A stretch of 64,000 bases of DNA from Cytophagaceae bacterium (GTDB taxonomy: Bacteria; Bacteroidota; Bacteroidia; Cytophagales; Spirosomataceae), in assembly GCA_027486845.1 (NCBI GenBank), contig JAIXOL010000036.1:1-64000 (forward strand), in the 5' to 3' direction. How positions within the stretch are numbered: position 1 is the first letter of the stretch; each line of letters opens with the position of its first letter. Shown piece after piece: positions 31,094-39,834 of this stretch. The notes beneath the pieces were generated by a model that worked only from the letters and a program-made list of their open reading frames with translations, was not told the DNA's origin and searched no databases. Position numbers and translations under genes: made by a program.

Positions 31094-33094
31094 ATGAAAA
31101 CTAAACTTATTTCACTCTTTATTTTATTTGGTATTTTTGCAACAAAAGCACAAAAATGGGAGCGAATATCAAGCGAGGATGGTACAATTCCTCTTTCTTG
31201 GAAAATCACTAAGCAAACTGCCTCACTTTCGGTCGATATTGACAAAGATGGTGTCGAAGAATTTGTAATTGCTGGATCTGGACAATCAACTTCGATTATG
31301 TACCTTAAATTCGACCGTGCAATTGGCTGGCGAGAGTTTGCAGTTGAGAAGGAAGCCCTTCCTATCGAAACTGGCGGTACATTCTATGATATCGATAGTG
31401 ATGGCGACAATGACTTGGTTTTTGGTGGCGACGCCCAAAGTAATAAAATTTGGTGGTGGGAGAATCCCGCTCCGTTTTTTAATCCAAATGTGCCGTGGCA
31501 TCGTTACGAAATCAAAACCGATGGCCAAAATCAGCATCAAGATATGGTTTTCGGCGATTTTAAGCAAACTGGTAAAGCACAATTTGCATTTTGGAATCAA
31601 GGAGCAAAAACGTTATTTGTGACTGATATTCCAAGTGAAGTTCGTCGAGAAAAATGGGTTTTCGAGCCAGTTTTTGTGGCAGAAAATAACATAAAAAATC
31701 TCAAAGGTTGTGTAGCCGCCGATATTGATGGCGATGGAAATAAAGATTTAGTTGCTGGAAATTATTGGTTTAAATACGTTGATGGAAAATTTAAGTCCAC
31801 GAAAGTTTGCGAAGAAGGTGGAAGAGTGGTAGCTGCCAAATTTAGAGCAGGTAAAAAAGTGCAACTTGTGTTTGCTCCAAGCGATAATAAAGGTCGTTTG
31901 ATGCTTTACGAATGTGCTGGAAGTGCCGAAGTATCTGCCAACTGGAAAGGCCATGACTTGATTGGGCGTGAACTCTCAAACGCACACACACTCGAAGCGG
32001 CCGACATCAACGATGATGGTGATTTAGACATTCTTTGTGCAGAAATGGTTAAATGGGAATCCACTCAGGGGGACGAAAAGGCAACCACAAATTATAACCC
32101 AAATGCTGAATCTTTCATTCTTTACGGTGACGGAAAAGGTGGTTTTACAAAAACAAATTTTCAAAAAGGCACAGATTTTCATGAAGGAAAAATAACTGAT
32201 ATTGATGGCGATGGTGATATGGATATTCTCTCAAAATCATACATTTGGAAAACTCCAAAAGTAGAAATGTGGTTACAAAATGGTACTGGCGAACGCCAAG
32301 CAAATATCAGTAAAGTATTAAACGACCGCATCGGACTTGAATTGTATAGTTTAAGAGATTATTTGAAAACCGATGTAAAAGGTACGCTTGCTTACGCAAA
32401 AAGTCTCGGTATCACCGAGGTTGAAGTTGCAGGTACTTACGGTATGAAAACCGAAGATTTTAAAGTTGAATTAGACAATGCAGGGCTAAAACCATATAGT
32501 ACATTGCTTGATTTTAATCTTTTCAAAGATAGTATCCAAAAAGTTGTGGCAACTTGTAAAGCGTTGGGTATAAAGTACGCTGGTTGTGCTTGGATTCCTC
32601 ATGTAAGCAATAAATTTGGTAAAGAAGATGCCGACAGAGCCATCATGGTTTTCAACAAAGCAGGTGAGGCCCTGGCAAAAGAAGGTATTAAGTTTTTTTA
32701 TCATTGTCATGGCTACGAATTTAAACCGACTGCAGAAGGCACGCTTTTCGACTATATTGTAAAGCAAACAAACCCTGACAATGTTGGTTTTGAATGTGAT
32801 GTTTATTGGGCGTTTCATGGTGGGCAAGACCCTGCTCTTTTGCTCAAAAAACACAAAGGTCGTTTTGTGGCTTTGCATATCAAAGATATGAAAAACGGCC
32901 AAGAAACTGGTGAATTGTCGGGTGGAACGCCATTAACTTCTGACGTGGCCATTGGAACTGGGCAATTAGATTTTAAAAAAATCTTGCGAGCGGCCATTCA
33001 GACAGGCGTAAAATTCTATTACATCGAAGATGAAAATGCCGAGGTAAAAGAGCATTTGCCAATTTCACTACGTTATCTCAGAAATTTAAAATAA
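31094..33094 (+). CDS. Secreted FG-GAP (VCBS) repeat protein fused to a sugar isomerase-like TIM barrel
   Basis: The 666-residue exported protein has a signal peptide (FILFGIFATKAQ), then at least five calcium-binding FG-GAP-type repeats up to about residue 400. These have loops DIDKDGVEEF, DIDSDGDNDL, DIDGDGNKDL, DINDDGDLDI and DIDGDGDMDI, consistent with a beta-propeller. From about residue 410 it continues as an AP-endonuclease-2/xylose-isomerase-like TIM barrel (IGLELYSLRDYL, GFECDVYWAFHGGQDP, ALHIKDMKNG, YYIEDENAEV). The barrel family includes sugar-phosphate isomerases, epimerases and aldolases. The propeller may bind glycans; the true substrate is unknown. Confidence 0.88.
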   Translation: MKTKLISLFILFGIFATKAQKWERISSEDGTIPLSWKITKQTASLSVDIDKDGVEEFVIAGSGQSTSIMYLKFDRAIGWREFAVEKEALPIETGGTFYDIDSDGDNDLVFGGDAQSNKIWWWENPAPFFNPNVPWHRYEIKTDGQNQHQDMVFGDFKQTGKAQFAFWNQGAKTLFVTDIPSEVRREKWVFEPVFVAENNIKNLKGCVAADIDGDGNKDLVAGNYWFKYVDGKFKSTKVCEEGGRVVAAKFRAGKKVQLVFAPSDNKGRLMLYECAGSAEVSANWKGHDLIGRELSNAHTLEAADINDDGDLDILCAEMVKWESTQGDEKATTNYNPNAESFILYGDGKGGFTKTNFQKGTDFHEGKITDIDGDGDMDILSKSYIWKTPKVEMWLQNGTGERQANISKVLNDRIGLELYSLRDYLKTDVKGTLAYAKSLGITEVEVAGTYGMKTEDFKVELDNAGLKPYSTLLDFNLFKDSIQKVVATCKALGIKYAGCAWIPHVSNKFGKEDADRAIMVFNKAGEALAKEGIKFFYHCHGYEFKPTAEGTLFDYIVKQTNPDNVGFECDVYWAFHGGQDPALLLKKHKGRFVALHIKDMKNGQETGELSGGTPLTSDVAIGTGQLDFKKILRAAIQTGVKFYYIEDENAEVKEHLPISLRYLRNLK

Positions 33095-33114
33095 AAAGCA
33101 TTTGTTTTGTTCGT

Positions 33115-33160
33115 TGAGCCAAGCCGAAATGCTCAAAAATGGGAACTTCGGCTACGCTCA
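33115..33160. repeat. Dispersed palindrome, TTCGGCTACGCTCA type
   Basis: TGAGC and GCCGAA on the left pair with TTCGGC and GCTCA on the right around an 18-base loop, each arm interrupted by three bases. It lies between two convergent genes. A related AGCTGAGCG fragment occurs at about 49769. Confidence 0.65.
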
Positions 33161-33185
33161 GCTAACTCTTTTAAATTCTTAATAA

Positions 33186-34331
33186 TCATCGCCATTTTAT
33201 GGCCTTAAATACAATTTGAGAGTAGTTATTCTTTTCATATAAAATCCCGATGTGGTTTTTATCCATTTTTACAATATCAGAGTAAGCAGCATAATCCTTC
33301 ACTTTTTTATCGTTGCTTTTTTCTATGATTTGCGGCCATTCCCAAGTTTTTCCTTCGTCAAAACTAATTCTTAGTGTTAGATTATCTCGATTTTGAGTAT
33401 CGGCAGCATTGCAAAAGGCTATAATGTGCTTACCTTTTTTTATTCCCAATGATAAAATACTTCCTTCACAAACAGGGTCAGGTAGATTTGGGTCGAAATA
33501 AGTTTTTTCCCAAGTTTCTCCTCCATTTTTGCTAATTGCTACTATTCGCTGACGAATATCTCCTTTCTGATTCCTCATATTCATCATCAAACCATTCTCT
33601 GAAATTTCGGTTGCGGTGGCTTCATTGCTTCCTGCAAGTTCAATAGTTTGACTTAAACGAAACGTTTTACCATGGTCGTCCGTAAAAAATCCATGAGCAG
33701 CATAATCTGTAAATTGCTTTTGTGGCTCACCCGCCGAATGATTAGCTGCAACAAAAATCCGTCCCTTGTATTTTCCTGACTGAAACTGTATTGCGTGTCC
33801 TGGTGTATTGGCATACGACCGCCAATCTTCTATGAAACGATATGCAGCTTTTGGTTGATTAGGTCGATGCACTTGACTTGTAATATTCAAGCCTTCGCTC
33901 CAAGTTTTGCCTGCATCAGTCGAGGTTTTGTACCAAACTTCTCTTAAACCTTTACCTTTTCTTACTTCATTTTCGTGGTTATTTCCTGTATTATAAAATA
34001 AAAACAAACGCCCTTTTGGAAATTCGGGGTCAGTAGCATCAAAAACAGGAGCGGGATTGCCAGCTTGTAAAGAATCATAATTGACAACCGTCGTCGGCTC
34101 GCTCCAAGTTTTTCCATTATCCGAGCTTCGCTTCAATACAATATTTATATCCCCAAAATCGCCACTTCCTTTTACTCTGCCTTCAGCAAAAGCCAATAAT
34201 GTACCGTTTGGAGTCTTAACGATAGCAGGAATTCTATAAGATTTATGGCCTTCCCTTCCTGATACAAAAATGGGTGTTTGAGCCATGAATTGGGTGGAAG
34301 TAAGTAAAACTAAAATAAATGATTTATACAT
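33186..34331 (-). CDS. Secreted exo-alpha-sialidase (GH33-like)
   Basis: The 381-residue protein has a signal peptide (FILVLLTSTQFMAQ), then the sialidase fold. The Arg-Ile-Pro motif appears in KSYRIPAIVKTPNGTLLAFAEGR (residues near 32-54). Five Asp-box-like repeats follow: SSDNGKTWS, STDAGKTWS, TDDHGKTFR, SKNGGETWE and SFDEGKTWE. It should release terminal sialic acid from glycans outside the inner membrane. The GH20 enzyme at 5.9 kb could act on the uncovered hexosamine, but no sialate uptake genes are in the window. Confidence 0.92.
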   Translation of the reverse strand: MYKSFILVLLTSTQFMAQTPIFVSGREGHKSYRIPAIVKTPNGTLLAFAEGRVKGSGDFGDINIVLKRSSDNGKTWSEPTTVVNYDSLQAGNPAPVFDATDPEFPKGRLFLFYNTGNNHENEVRKGKGLREVWYKTSTDAGKTWSEGLNITSQVHRPNQPKAAYRFIEDWRSYANTPGHAIQFQSGKYKGRIFVAANHSAGEPQKQFTDYAAHGFFTDDHGKTFRLSQTIELAGSNEATATEISENGLMMNMRNQKGDIRQRIVAISKNGGETWEKTYFDPNLPDPVCEGSILSLGIKKGKHIIAFCNAADTQNRDNLTLRISFDEGKTWEWPQIIEKSNDKKVKDYAAYSDIVKMDKNHIGILYEKNNYSQIVFKAIKWR

Positions 34332-34461
34332 AACAAATAGGTGTATTGAGGTTGAATAAAATTCAAAATAACAAATTCTTGGGTATTTTTCTCACTACTT
34401 TTCAGTTTATTGATTAAATAATTACCTTTGAGCATCCTTACATTTTAATGACTCTAACTTA

Positions 34462-34857
34462 ATGCCTCACGTCTTTTATTTGCCCATTACGGTTGCTCCC
34501 GAAGATATTGACGAGCTCAATCACGTAAATAATATCGTTTATCTGCGTTATGTGCAAGATGCGGCCATTGGGCATTGGAAAACCGTACCGCAGGAAATTG
34601 CCTCTCAGATTATTTGGATGGCTCGCCGACACGAGATTGATTACCTCAAACAAGCTTTTTTAGGAGAAGAATTGGTAGCCAAAACTTGGGTTGATGATTT
34701 TGTGGGTGTAAAAAGTATACGTCATTGCGAAATCATGCGTGGCGAAGATATCTTGGCTCGCTCAGTTACGCATTGGATTTCGCTCGATGCCCAAACTTTA
34801 CGCCCGAAACGCATCACAGAAGAGATTGTAATGCAATTTTTCCCCGAATCGGAATAA
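34462..34857 (+). CDS. Acyl-CoA thioesterase, 4HBT/YbgC-like hot-dog fold
   Basis: The 131-residue protein has the hot-dog motif EDIDELNHVNNIVYLRYVQDAAIGHW, with the catalytic Asp before HVNN, and a strand-rich second half (SIRHCEIMRGEDILARSVTHWISLD). It hydrolyses acyl-CoA thioesters; chain-length preference is not readable. A TACCTTTG box at 34423-34430 may be its -7 element. It is followed by ftsY on the same strand after about 120 bases. Confidence 0.88.
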   Translation: MPHVFYLPITVAPEDIDELNHVNNIVYLRYVQDAAIGHWKTVPQEIASQIIWMARRHEIDYLKQAFLGEELVAKTWVDDFVGVKSIRHCEIMRGEDILARSVTHWISLDAQTLRPKRITEEIVMQFFPESE

Positions 34858-34979
34858 AGATAATTAAAAAAAACTCCGATTTTCTAATAAAATAGTCCTA
34901 TTTTTGTCATTAAGTGAAAAAGTGTATCTATCAAATATAGTACACTAATAAAGATAATAGATAACTAATAACTGCCAAA

Positions 34980-35936
34980 ATGGGACTTTTTGACTTTTTT
35001 AGCAAGGAAAAAAAAGAAACGCTTGACAAAGGCTTAGAAAAAACAAAAACCAGTATTTTTGATAAAATATCACGGGTAATTGTTGGCAAATCGAAGGTTG
35101 ATGAAGAGGTTTTAGACGAATTAGAAGAAATTTTGATTAGTTCTGATGTGGGTGTTGAGACGACAGTGAAAATTATTCGCCGAATCGAAGCAAGAGTAGA
35201 TAGAGATAAATATACTAATGTCGAGGAATTAGACAATATTTTGCGTGAAGAAGTTGCGGCACTTTTGTCGGAAAATAACTCACAGGATGTTAAAGATAGC
35301 TACGAGACCGAGCACCTACCGAAACCTTATGTTTTGATGGTTGTGGGAGTAAATGGTGTTGGAAAAACAACTACCATTGGAAAATTGGCACATCAGTTTC
35401 ATAAAAGAGGCAAAAAAGTGGTTTTGGGAGCAGCCGATACTTTCAGAGCGGCAGCCGTTGACCAACTCAAACTTTGGGGCGAACGTGTAGGAGTAGTTGT
35501 CGTTGATCACGGGATGAATACTGACCCATCGTCGGTAGCATTCGATGCTGTGAAAAAAGGGATAGAACTAGGTGCCGACATTATCATCATAGATACGGCT
35601 GGACGTTTGCACACAAAAGTAAATTTGATGAATGAATTGGGTAAAATTAAACGTGTTGTGCAAAAATTCTTACCTGAAGCTCCGCACGAAGTAATGCTTG
35701 TTTTAGACGGAAGTACTGGTCAGAATGCGGTAATACAAGCAAGGGAATTTACGAAAGTGACAGAAATTAGTTCTCTGGCCATTACAAAACTTGATGGTAC
35801 GGCCAAAGGAGGCGTAGTTATCGGGATTTCGGATGAATTCAAGATTCCAGTTAAATATATTGGCGTTGGCGAAAAAATGGACGATTTGCAGGTTTTCAAT
35901 AAAATAGAATTTGTTGATTCACTGTTTAAGAAATAG
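34980..35936 (+). CDS. ftsY: Signal recognition particle receptor FtsY
   Basis: The 318-residue SRP receptor has a short charged N-terminal region, a helical N domain (VDEEVLDELEEILISSDVGVET) and a GTPase G domain. The latter shows the P-loop GVNGVGKTTTIGKLA, GAADTFRAAAVDQL, DTAGRLHTK and SLAITKLDGTAKGG. It docks the ribosome-SRP complex at the inner membrane. The A domain is minimal, as in many Bacteroidota. TATTTTTG at 34899-34906 may be its -7 promoter element. Confidence 0.96.
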   Translation: MGLFDFFSKEKKETLDKGLEKTKTSIFDKISRVIVGKSKVDEEVLDELEEILISSDVGVETTVKIIRRIEARVDRDKYTNVEELDNILREEVAALLSENNSQDVKDSYETEHLPKPYVLMVVGVNGVGKTTTIGKLAHQFHKRGKKVVLGAADTFRAAAVDQLKLWGERVGVVVVDHGMNTDPSSVAFDAVKKGIELGADIIIIDTAGRLHTKVNLMNELGKIKRVVQKFLPEAPHEVMLVLDGSTGQNAVIQAREFTKVTEISSLAITKLDGTAKGGVVIGISDEFKIPVKYIGVGEKMDDLQVFNKIEFVDSLFKK

Positions 35937-35974
35937 GTATTTATGGCTTAAATTCCATCGCTCATTCATAATCT

Positions 35975-36003
35975 AAAAGCAACGGTTTAAAATCGTTGCT
36001 TTT
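35975..36003 (+). terminator. Terminator of ftsY
   Basis: A perfect 10-bp stem, AAAAGCAACG / CGTTGCTTTT, with a 9-base loop and a T tail. Confidence 0.88.
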
Positions 36004-36075
36004 TTGGTGGCAAAAAATCAGATAGACCCGTTAAAACTCATAACTTTACAAAACTATTCAACACTAAAACCTAAT

Positions 36076-38181
36076 ATGAAAGACTTGATACACTTTCGCA
36101 CTTGCAATCTTTGTGAGGCCATGTGCGGACTCGAAATAAAGGTAGAAGACGGTATCGTAACCAAAATTGAAGGTGATAAAAATGACCCTTTCAGTCGAGG
36201 TCATATTTGTCCGAAAGCGGTTGCTCTGAAAGATATTTATGAAGACCCCAATCGCCTAAAATCCCCAGTAAAACGTACCGAAAATGGCTGGCAACAGATA
36301 ACCTGGGAAGCTGCTTTTATGGAAGTTGTTGGTAAAATCAAGGAAATTCAAGCAAAAAATGGTAATAATGCTGTGGCGATGTATCAAGGAAATCCTTCGA
36401 TTCATAATTTAGGGACTACCATGAATTCTCCGCTATTTGCAAAATCATTACATACTAAAAATATGTTTTCGGCAACTTCGGCTGATCAACTTCCGCATCA
36501 TTTTGCTGCTTGGCAAATGTTTGGGCACCCGATGTTGATGCCTATACCAGATATTGATTTTACTGATTTTATGCTCATCATTGGCGGCAATCCAATTGCT
36601 TCCAATGGAAGTATTATGTCGGTCCCAGATGTGGCTAATCGTCTAAAAGCCATTCAAAAACGTGGAGGAAAGGTGGTGGTTATCGACCCACGTTTTACCG
36701 AGACTGCTGCCAAAGCTGACCAACATTTTTTCATTTGTCCAGGCACAGATGCTTTTTTACTTTTAGCAATTATTCAAACACTATTTGCTGAAAACTTAGT
36801 AAATCTTGGCAGATTAAACGATTTTACTGATGGAATTGAATTGTTGAAAGAAATTTCTGATGAATTTTCCCCCGAAATAGTCGAAAAGCAAACGGGTATT
36901 TCCGCCGAAAATATTCGCCAACTTACACATGAGTTTGTGCAGGCAAAATCGGCAGTTTGCTACGGTAGAGTAGGGGTTTCGGTGCAAACTTTTGGAAGCA
37001 TTGCTCAATGGTTAATCAACGCTATCAACGTGCTTACAGGAAACCTTGACCGAACAGGCGGAGCAATGTTTACCGCTCCTGCTGTCGATTTTCTCGCAAG
37101 AGCCAAAACCGATAATCGTTTTAATCGTTGGCAGAGTAGCGTGCGTGGTTTGCCTGAGTTTTTGGGCGAATTGCCTGTTGCTACCCTTGCCGAAGAAATA
37201 TTGACCAAAGGTGAAAATCAGATAAAATGTTTGATTACAAGTTGTGGAAATCCGATTTTATCCACACCTAATGGTGGACAACTCGATAAAGCCTTCGATT
37301 CGCTCGAATACATGGTGGCGATTGATATTTACATCAACGAAAGCACCCAACACGCAGATATTATTTTACCACCCGCTACGGGTTTAGAGGTGCCTCATTA
37401 TGATATGACTTTTCACGTTTTGGCGGTAAGAAATACAGCTAAATTCTCAGAGGCACTTTTCCCGAAAGCCGAAGGTGCAAAGTATGATTGGGAAATTTAC
37501 CAAGAGTTAGCTTACAGAATGGCTCATCCAACATCAAGCAATGAAGGCTTTGTTTCGGAAGCTCCCGAAGTAAAATTAGATTTGGGCTTACAATTTGGCC
37601 CTTATGGACTTTCCTTGCAAAAACTCAAAGAAAATCCTCATGGAATAGATTTAGGAGCATTAAAATCTTGCTTGCCAGTTCGACTTTTTACAACCGAAAA
37701 AAGAATCAATATTGCCCCAGAGATTTTAGCAAAAGACATTGAAAGACTACGTAAATCGCTGAATAATAGTGGTTTAAATAATGGATTTGAATATTTATTA
37801 ATCGGTAGAAGGCATTTGCGAGATAATAATTCGTGGATGCACAATTCAGAAAGATTAGTAAAAGGTAGAAACCGTTGTACACTGATGATGCACTCAGAAG
37901 ATGCAAAAAATTTGAATCTCGAATTGAATTCTTTGGTAAAAGTGACGTCAAGAGTTGGTTGTATAGAACTTCCAATCGAAATTACCGACCATATGATGCG
38001 TGGGGTTGTGAGTATGCCGCACGGATATGGTCACGCCCGAAAAGGTGTAAAACTCGACATAGCGACACAACACGCGGGAGTGAGTATCAATGACCTTACC
38101 GATGAGTTGGTTTTAGACGAACTCACTGGAAATGCTGCTTTCAATAGTGTAGCCGTGAAAGTTGAAAAAGTTAAAAACTAG
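36076..38181 (+). CDS. Cytoplasmic molybdopterin oxidoreductase with one 4Fe-4S cluster
   Basis: The 701-residue enzyme of the DMSO reductase/formate dehydrogenase superfamily has Cys ligands in HFRTCNLCEAMCG and RGHICPKA for a 4Fe-4S cluster. Molybdopterin-binding segments are GNPIASNGSIMSVPDV, VVVIDPRFTETAAKADQH and the C-terminal dinucleotide-binding domain (LLIGRRHLRDNNSWMHN, VSMPHGYGHARKG). There is no Tat signal, so it acts in the cytoplasm. The residue expected to bind molybdenum falls around SATSADQLPHH, where I see no Cys or selenocysteine. The start at 36076 is chosen because the upstream 24 residues read through the ftsY terminator. The substrate is unknown. Confidence 0.87.
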   Translation: MKDLIHFRTCNLCEAMCGLEIKVEDGIVTKIEGDKNDPFSRGHICPKAVALKDIYEDPNRLKSPVKRTENGWQQITWEAAFMEVVGKIKEIQAKNGNNAVAMYQGNPSIHNLGTTMNSPLFAKSLHTKNMFSATSADQLPHHFAAWQMFGHPMLMPIPDIDFTDFMLIIGGNPIASNGSIMSVPDVANRLKAIQKRGGKVVVIDPRFTETAAKADQHFFICPGTDAFLLLAIIQTLFAENLVNLGRLNDFTDGIELLKEISDEFSPEIVEKQTGISAENIRQLTHEFVQAKSAVCYGRVGVSVQTFGSIAQWLINAINVLTGNLDRTGGAMFTAPAVDFLARAKTDNRFNRWQSSVRGLPEFLGELPVATLAEEILTKGENQIKCLITSCGNPILSTPNGGQLDKAFDSLEYMVAIDIYINESTQHADIILPPATGLEVPHYDMTFHVLAVRNTAKFSEALFPKAEGAKYDWEIYQELAYRMAHPTSSNEGFVSEAPEVKLDLGLQFGPYGLSLQKLKENPHGIDLGALKSCLPVRLFTTEKRINIAPEILAKDIERLRKSLNNSGLNNGFEYLLIGRRHLRDNNSWMHNSERLVKGRNRCTLMMHSEDAKNLNLELNSLVKVTSRVGCIELPIEITDHMMRGVVSMPHGYGHARKGVKLDIATQHAGVSINDLTDELVLDELTGNAAFNSVAVKVEKVKN

Positions 38182-38187
38182 TTAGAA

Positions 38188-38751
38188 ATGTCAATTGAAA
38201 CAGAAAAAATAGCTAAAAATACCCGTATTTATCGTAAAATTCATAAGTGGATTTCTGTTCCTCTGTTTGTATTTATGTTTCTTATTGGAGTAACAGGCTT
38301 ACTTTTAGGCTGGAAAAAAACAGCTGGAATTTTACCAAGCACAAAGAAAGGCTCAAATATCGAAGCCAGCAAGTGGATTTCGTTGGATAGTATTCAAGCG
38401 ACCGCCCAAAAATTTGCCAAGGACAGCCTAAAACTTTCCACCGAAATTGACAGAATTGATGTTCGGCCACAAAAAGGCGTAGCCAAAATCGTTTTCATTG
38501 AGCATTTCACCGAATTACAAATTGACTGTACAACAGGTAAAATCCTTTCCATTTCACAGAGAAATTCGGATATTATCGAAAAAATTCACGATGGTTCGAT
38601 TCTTGATTTTTTCGTGAAAACCAAAAATGATGAAATCAAACTTTTTTATACAACTATTGTGTCTTTAGGCTTAATTTTGCTGTCTTTTAGTGGTTTTTGG
38701 CTTTGGTATAACCCCAAACGCATCAAAAAGCAAAAGTCAATTCAATTATAG
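38188..38751 (+). CDS. Small PepSY-type membrane protein
   Basis: The 187-residue protein has two membrane helices (about 23-43 and 153-173). The start RIYRKIHKWISVPLFVFMFLIGVTGLLLGW is typical of PepSY-associated membrane proteins; a PepSY-like extracytoplasmic domain lies between the helices, and IEKIHDGSIL precedes the second. The His residues near both helices could bind haem. It begins 6 bases after the molybdopterin enzyme gene, so it is almost certainly co-transcribed and may be a membrane electron partner or anchor. Confidence 0.82.
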   Translation: MSIETEKIAKNTRIYRKIHKWISVPLFVFMFLIGVTGLLLGWKKTAGILPSTKKGSNIEASKWISLDSIQATAQKFAKDSLKLSTEIDRIDVRPQKGVAKIVFIEHFTELQIDCTTGKILSISQRNSDIIEKIHDGSILDFFVKTKNDEIKLFYTTIVSLGLILLSFSGFWLWYNPKRIKKQKSIQL

Positions 38752-38852
38752 TTATTGGGTATATCGGTTCTTGTTTTTGGTCTAAAAATCAGCTATTAAG
38801 TAAGAAAATTGTTTTAAATCATTTAATCTTATAATCCCGAAATCGTTTAATC

Positions 38853-39614
38853 GTGTCTATTTTTCTCGCATGTTTGGCTGCATTTGCGGCAGGATTTATT
38901 GATTCAATCGTTGGTGGTGGTGGATTGGTGCAAGCTCCTGCATTATTCATTTTATTCCCAAATTATTCCGTTCCACAGATTATCGGAACAAATCGTTTTG
39001 CTTCCTTTATGGGAACTGGCGTTGCGGGCTATCAATATTCTAAAAAAGTAAAAATTCCGCTAAAAACCGTTCTTTTTGCTGGAATTGGAGCGGGCGTAAT
39101 GTCATATTCGGGAGCGTTGATTTCGAGTTTGATGAGCGAACGCATCTTGAAACCAACAATTTTGGTCTTGATGACGCTCATAGCAATTTATACTTATTTC
39201 AAAAAAGATTTAGGACAAGAAGATAATCATCGCTTTGAATTGGGTAAAATACCCCTTTACGGGCTTTTAATAGGAATGACAACAGGGTTTTATAATGGTT
39301 TTGTTGGGCCAGGAACTGGCAGTTTGCTTGTTTTTGGCTTTGTAAGTATTATTGGCTATAATTTTCTTACGGCATCGGCAATCTCGAAAGTAGTCAATGT
39401 GGTAGCCGATATTTGTTCGTTGATATTTTTTGTGGCTAAAGGTTATGTGATGTTTAGCATTGCGATACCGATGATGGTCTGTAATATGGCTGGCTCGTAT
39501 GTAGGTAGCCGAATGGCACTACTCCGAGGCAATGGCTTTATCAGAATCTTATTTTTAGTAGTAGTTTTTGGTTTGATTCTGCGATTTGGTTACGATATTT
39601 GGATGATGTATTGA
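38853..39614 (+). CDS. TSUP (TauE/SafE) family permease
   Basis: The 253-residue membrane protein has about seven to eight helices and the two family repeats, with DSIVGGGGLVQAPALFILFP near the start and GMTTGFYNGFVGPGTGSLLVFGFV in the second half. TSUP members move sulfite, sulfoacetate or other organosulfur anions, usually outward. The gene starts with GTG (38853), which gives the usual family N-terminus; no in-frame ATG lies nearby upstream. It could export a product linked to the molybdopterin enzyme upstream, but this is only suggested by position. Confidence 0.88.
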   Translation: MSIFLACLAAFAAGFIDSIVGGGGLVQAPALFILFPNYSVPQIIGTNRFASFMGTGVAGYQYSKKVKIPLKTVLFAGIGAGVMSYSGALISSLMSERILKPTILVLMTLIAIYTYFKKDLGQEDNHRFELGKIPLYGLLIGMTTGFYNGFVGPGTGSLLVFGFVSIIGYNFLTASAISKVVNVVADICSLIFFVAKGYVMFSIAIPMMVCNMAGSYVGSRMALLRGNGFIRILFLVVVFGLILRFGYDIWMMY

Positions 39615-39631
39615 ATCCTTTTTTCAAAATA

Positions 39632-39763
39632 TTCCGTAGGGATTGTATATCGGTAGAATATAGATGCTACTCCTAAGAATCAGTGTGCCGTAGGTACGCA
39701 ACATTACCTACGAGATTTTGTGGCTATTGTTCCTACCGATATTTAATGCCTAACGGTATATCG
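39632..39763. repeat. Structured intergenic repeat of the CCGTAGG type
   Basis: The stretch contains CCGTAGGGATTG, GCCGTAGGTACGCAAC, ACCTACGAG and TTCCTACCGAT units that can pair with each other (CGTAGGTA/TACCTACG in particular), giving a branched fold of about 130 bases. It resembles noncoding repeats commonly seen in Cytophagales genomes. It lies between the TSUP gene and the accC terminator. Confidence 0.55.
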
Positions 39764-39777
39764 AAATCGCAAAAAAT

Positions 39778-39809
39778 AAAGCCCCTACGAAATTATTCGC
39801 AGGGGCTTT
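39778..39809. terminator. Terminator of the accB-accC operon
   Basis: AAAGCCCCT and AGGGGCTTT pair perfectly around a 14-base loop (with CG/CG inner pairing). Read on the minus strand it follows the accC stop by about 25 bases. Confidence 0.85.
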
Positions 39810-39834
39810 GATATAATTTAGAATCAAAGGATTC

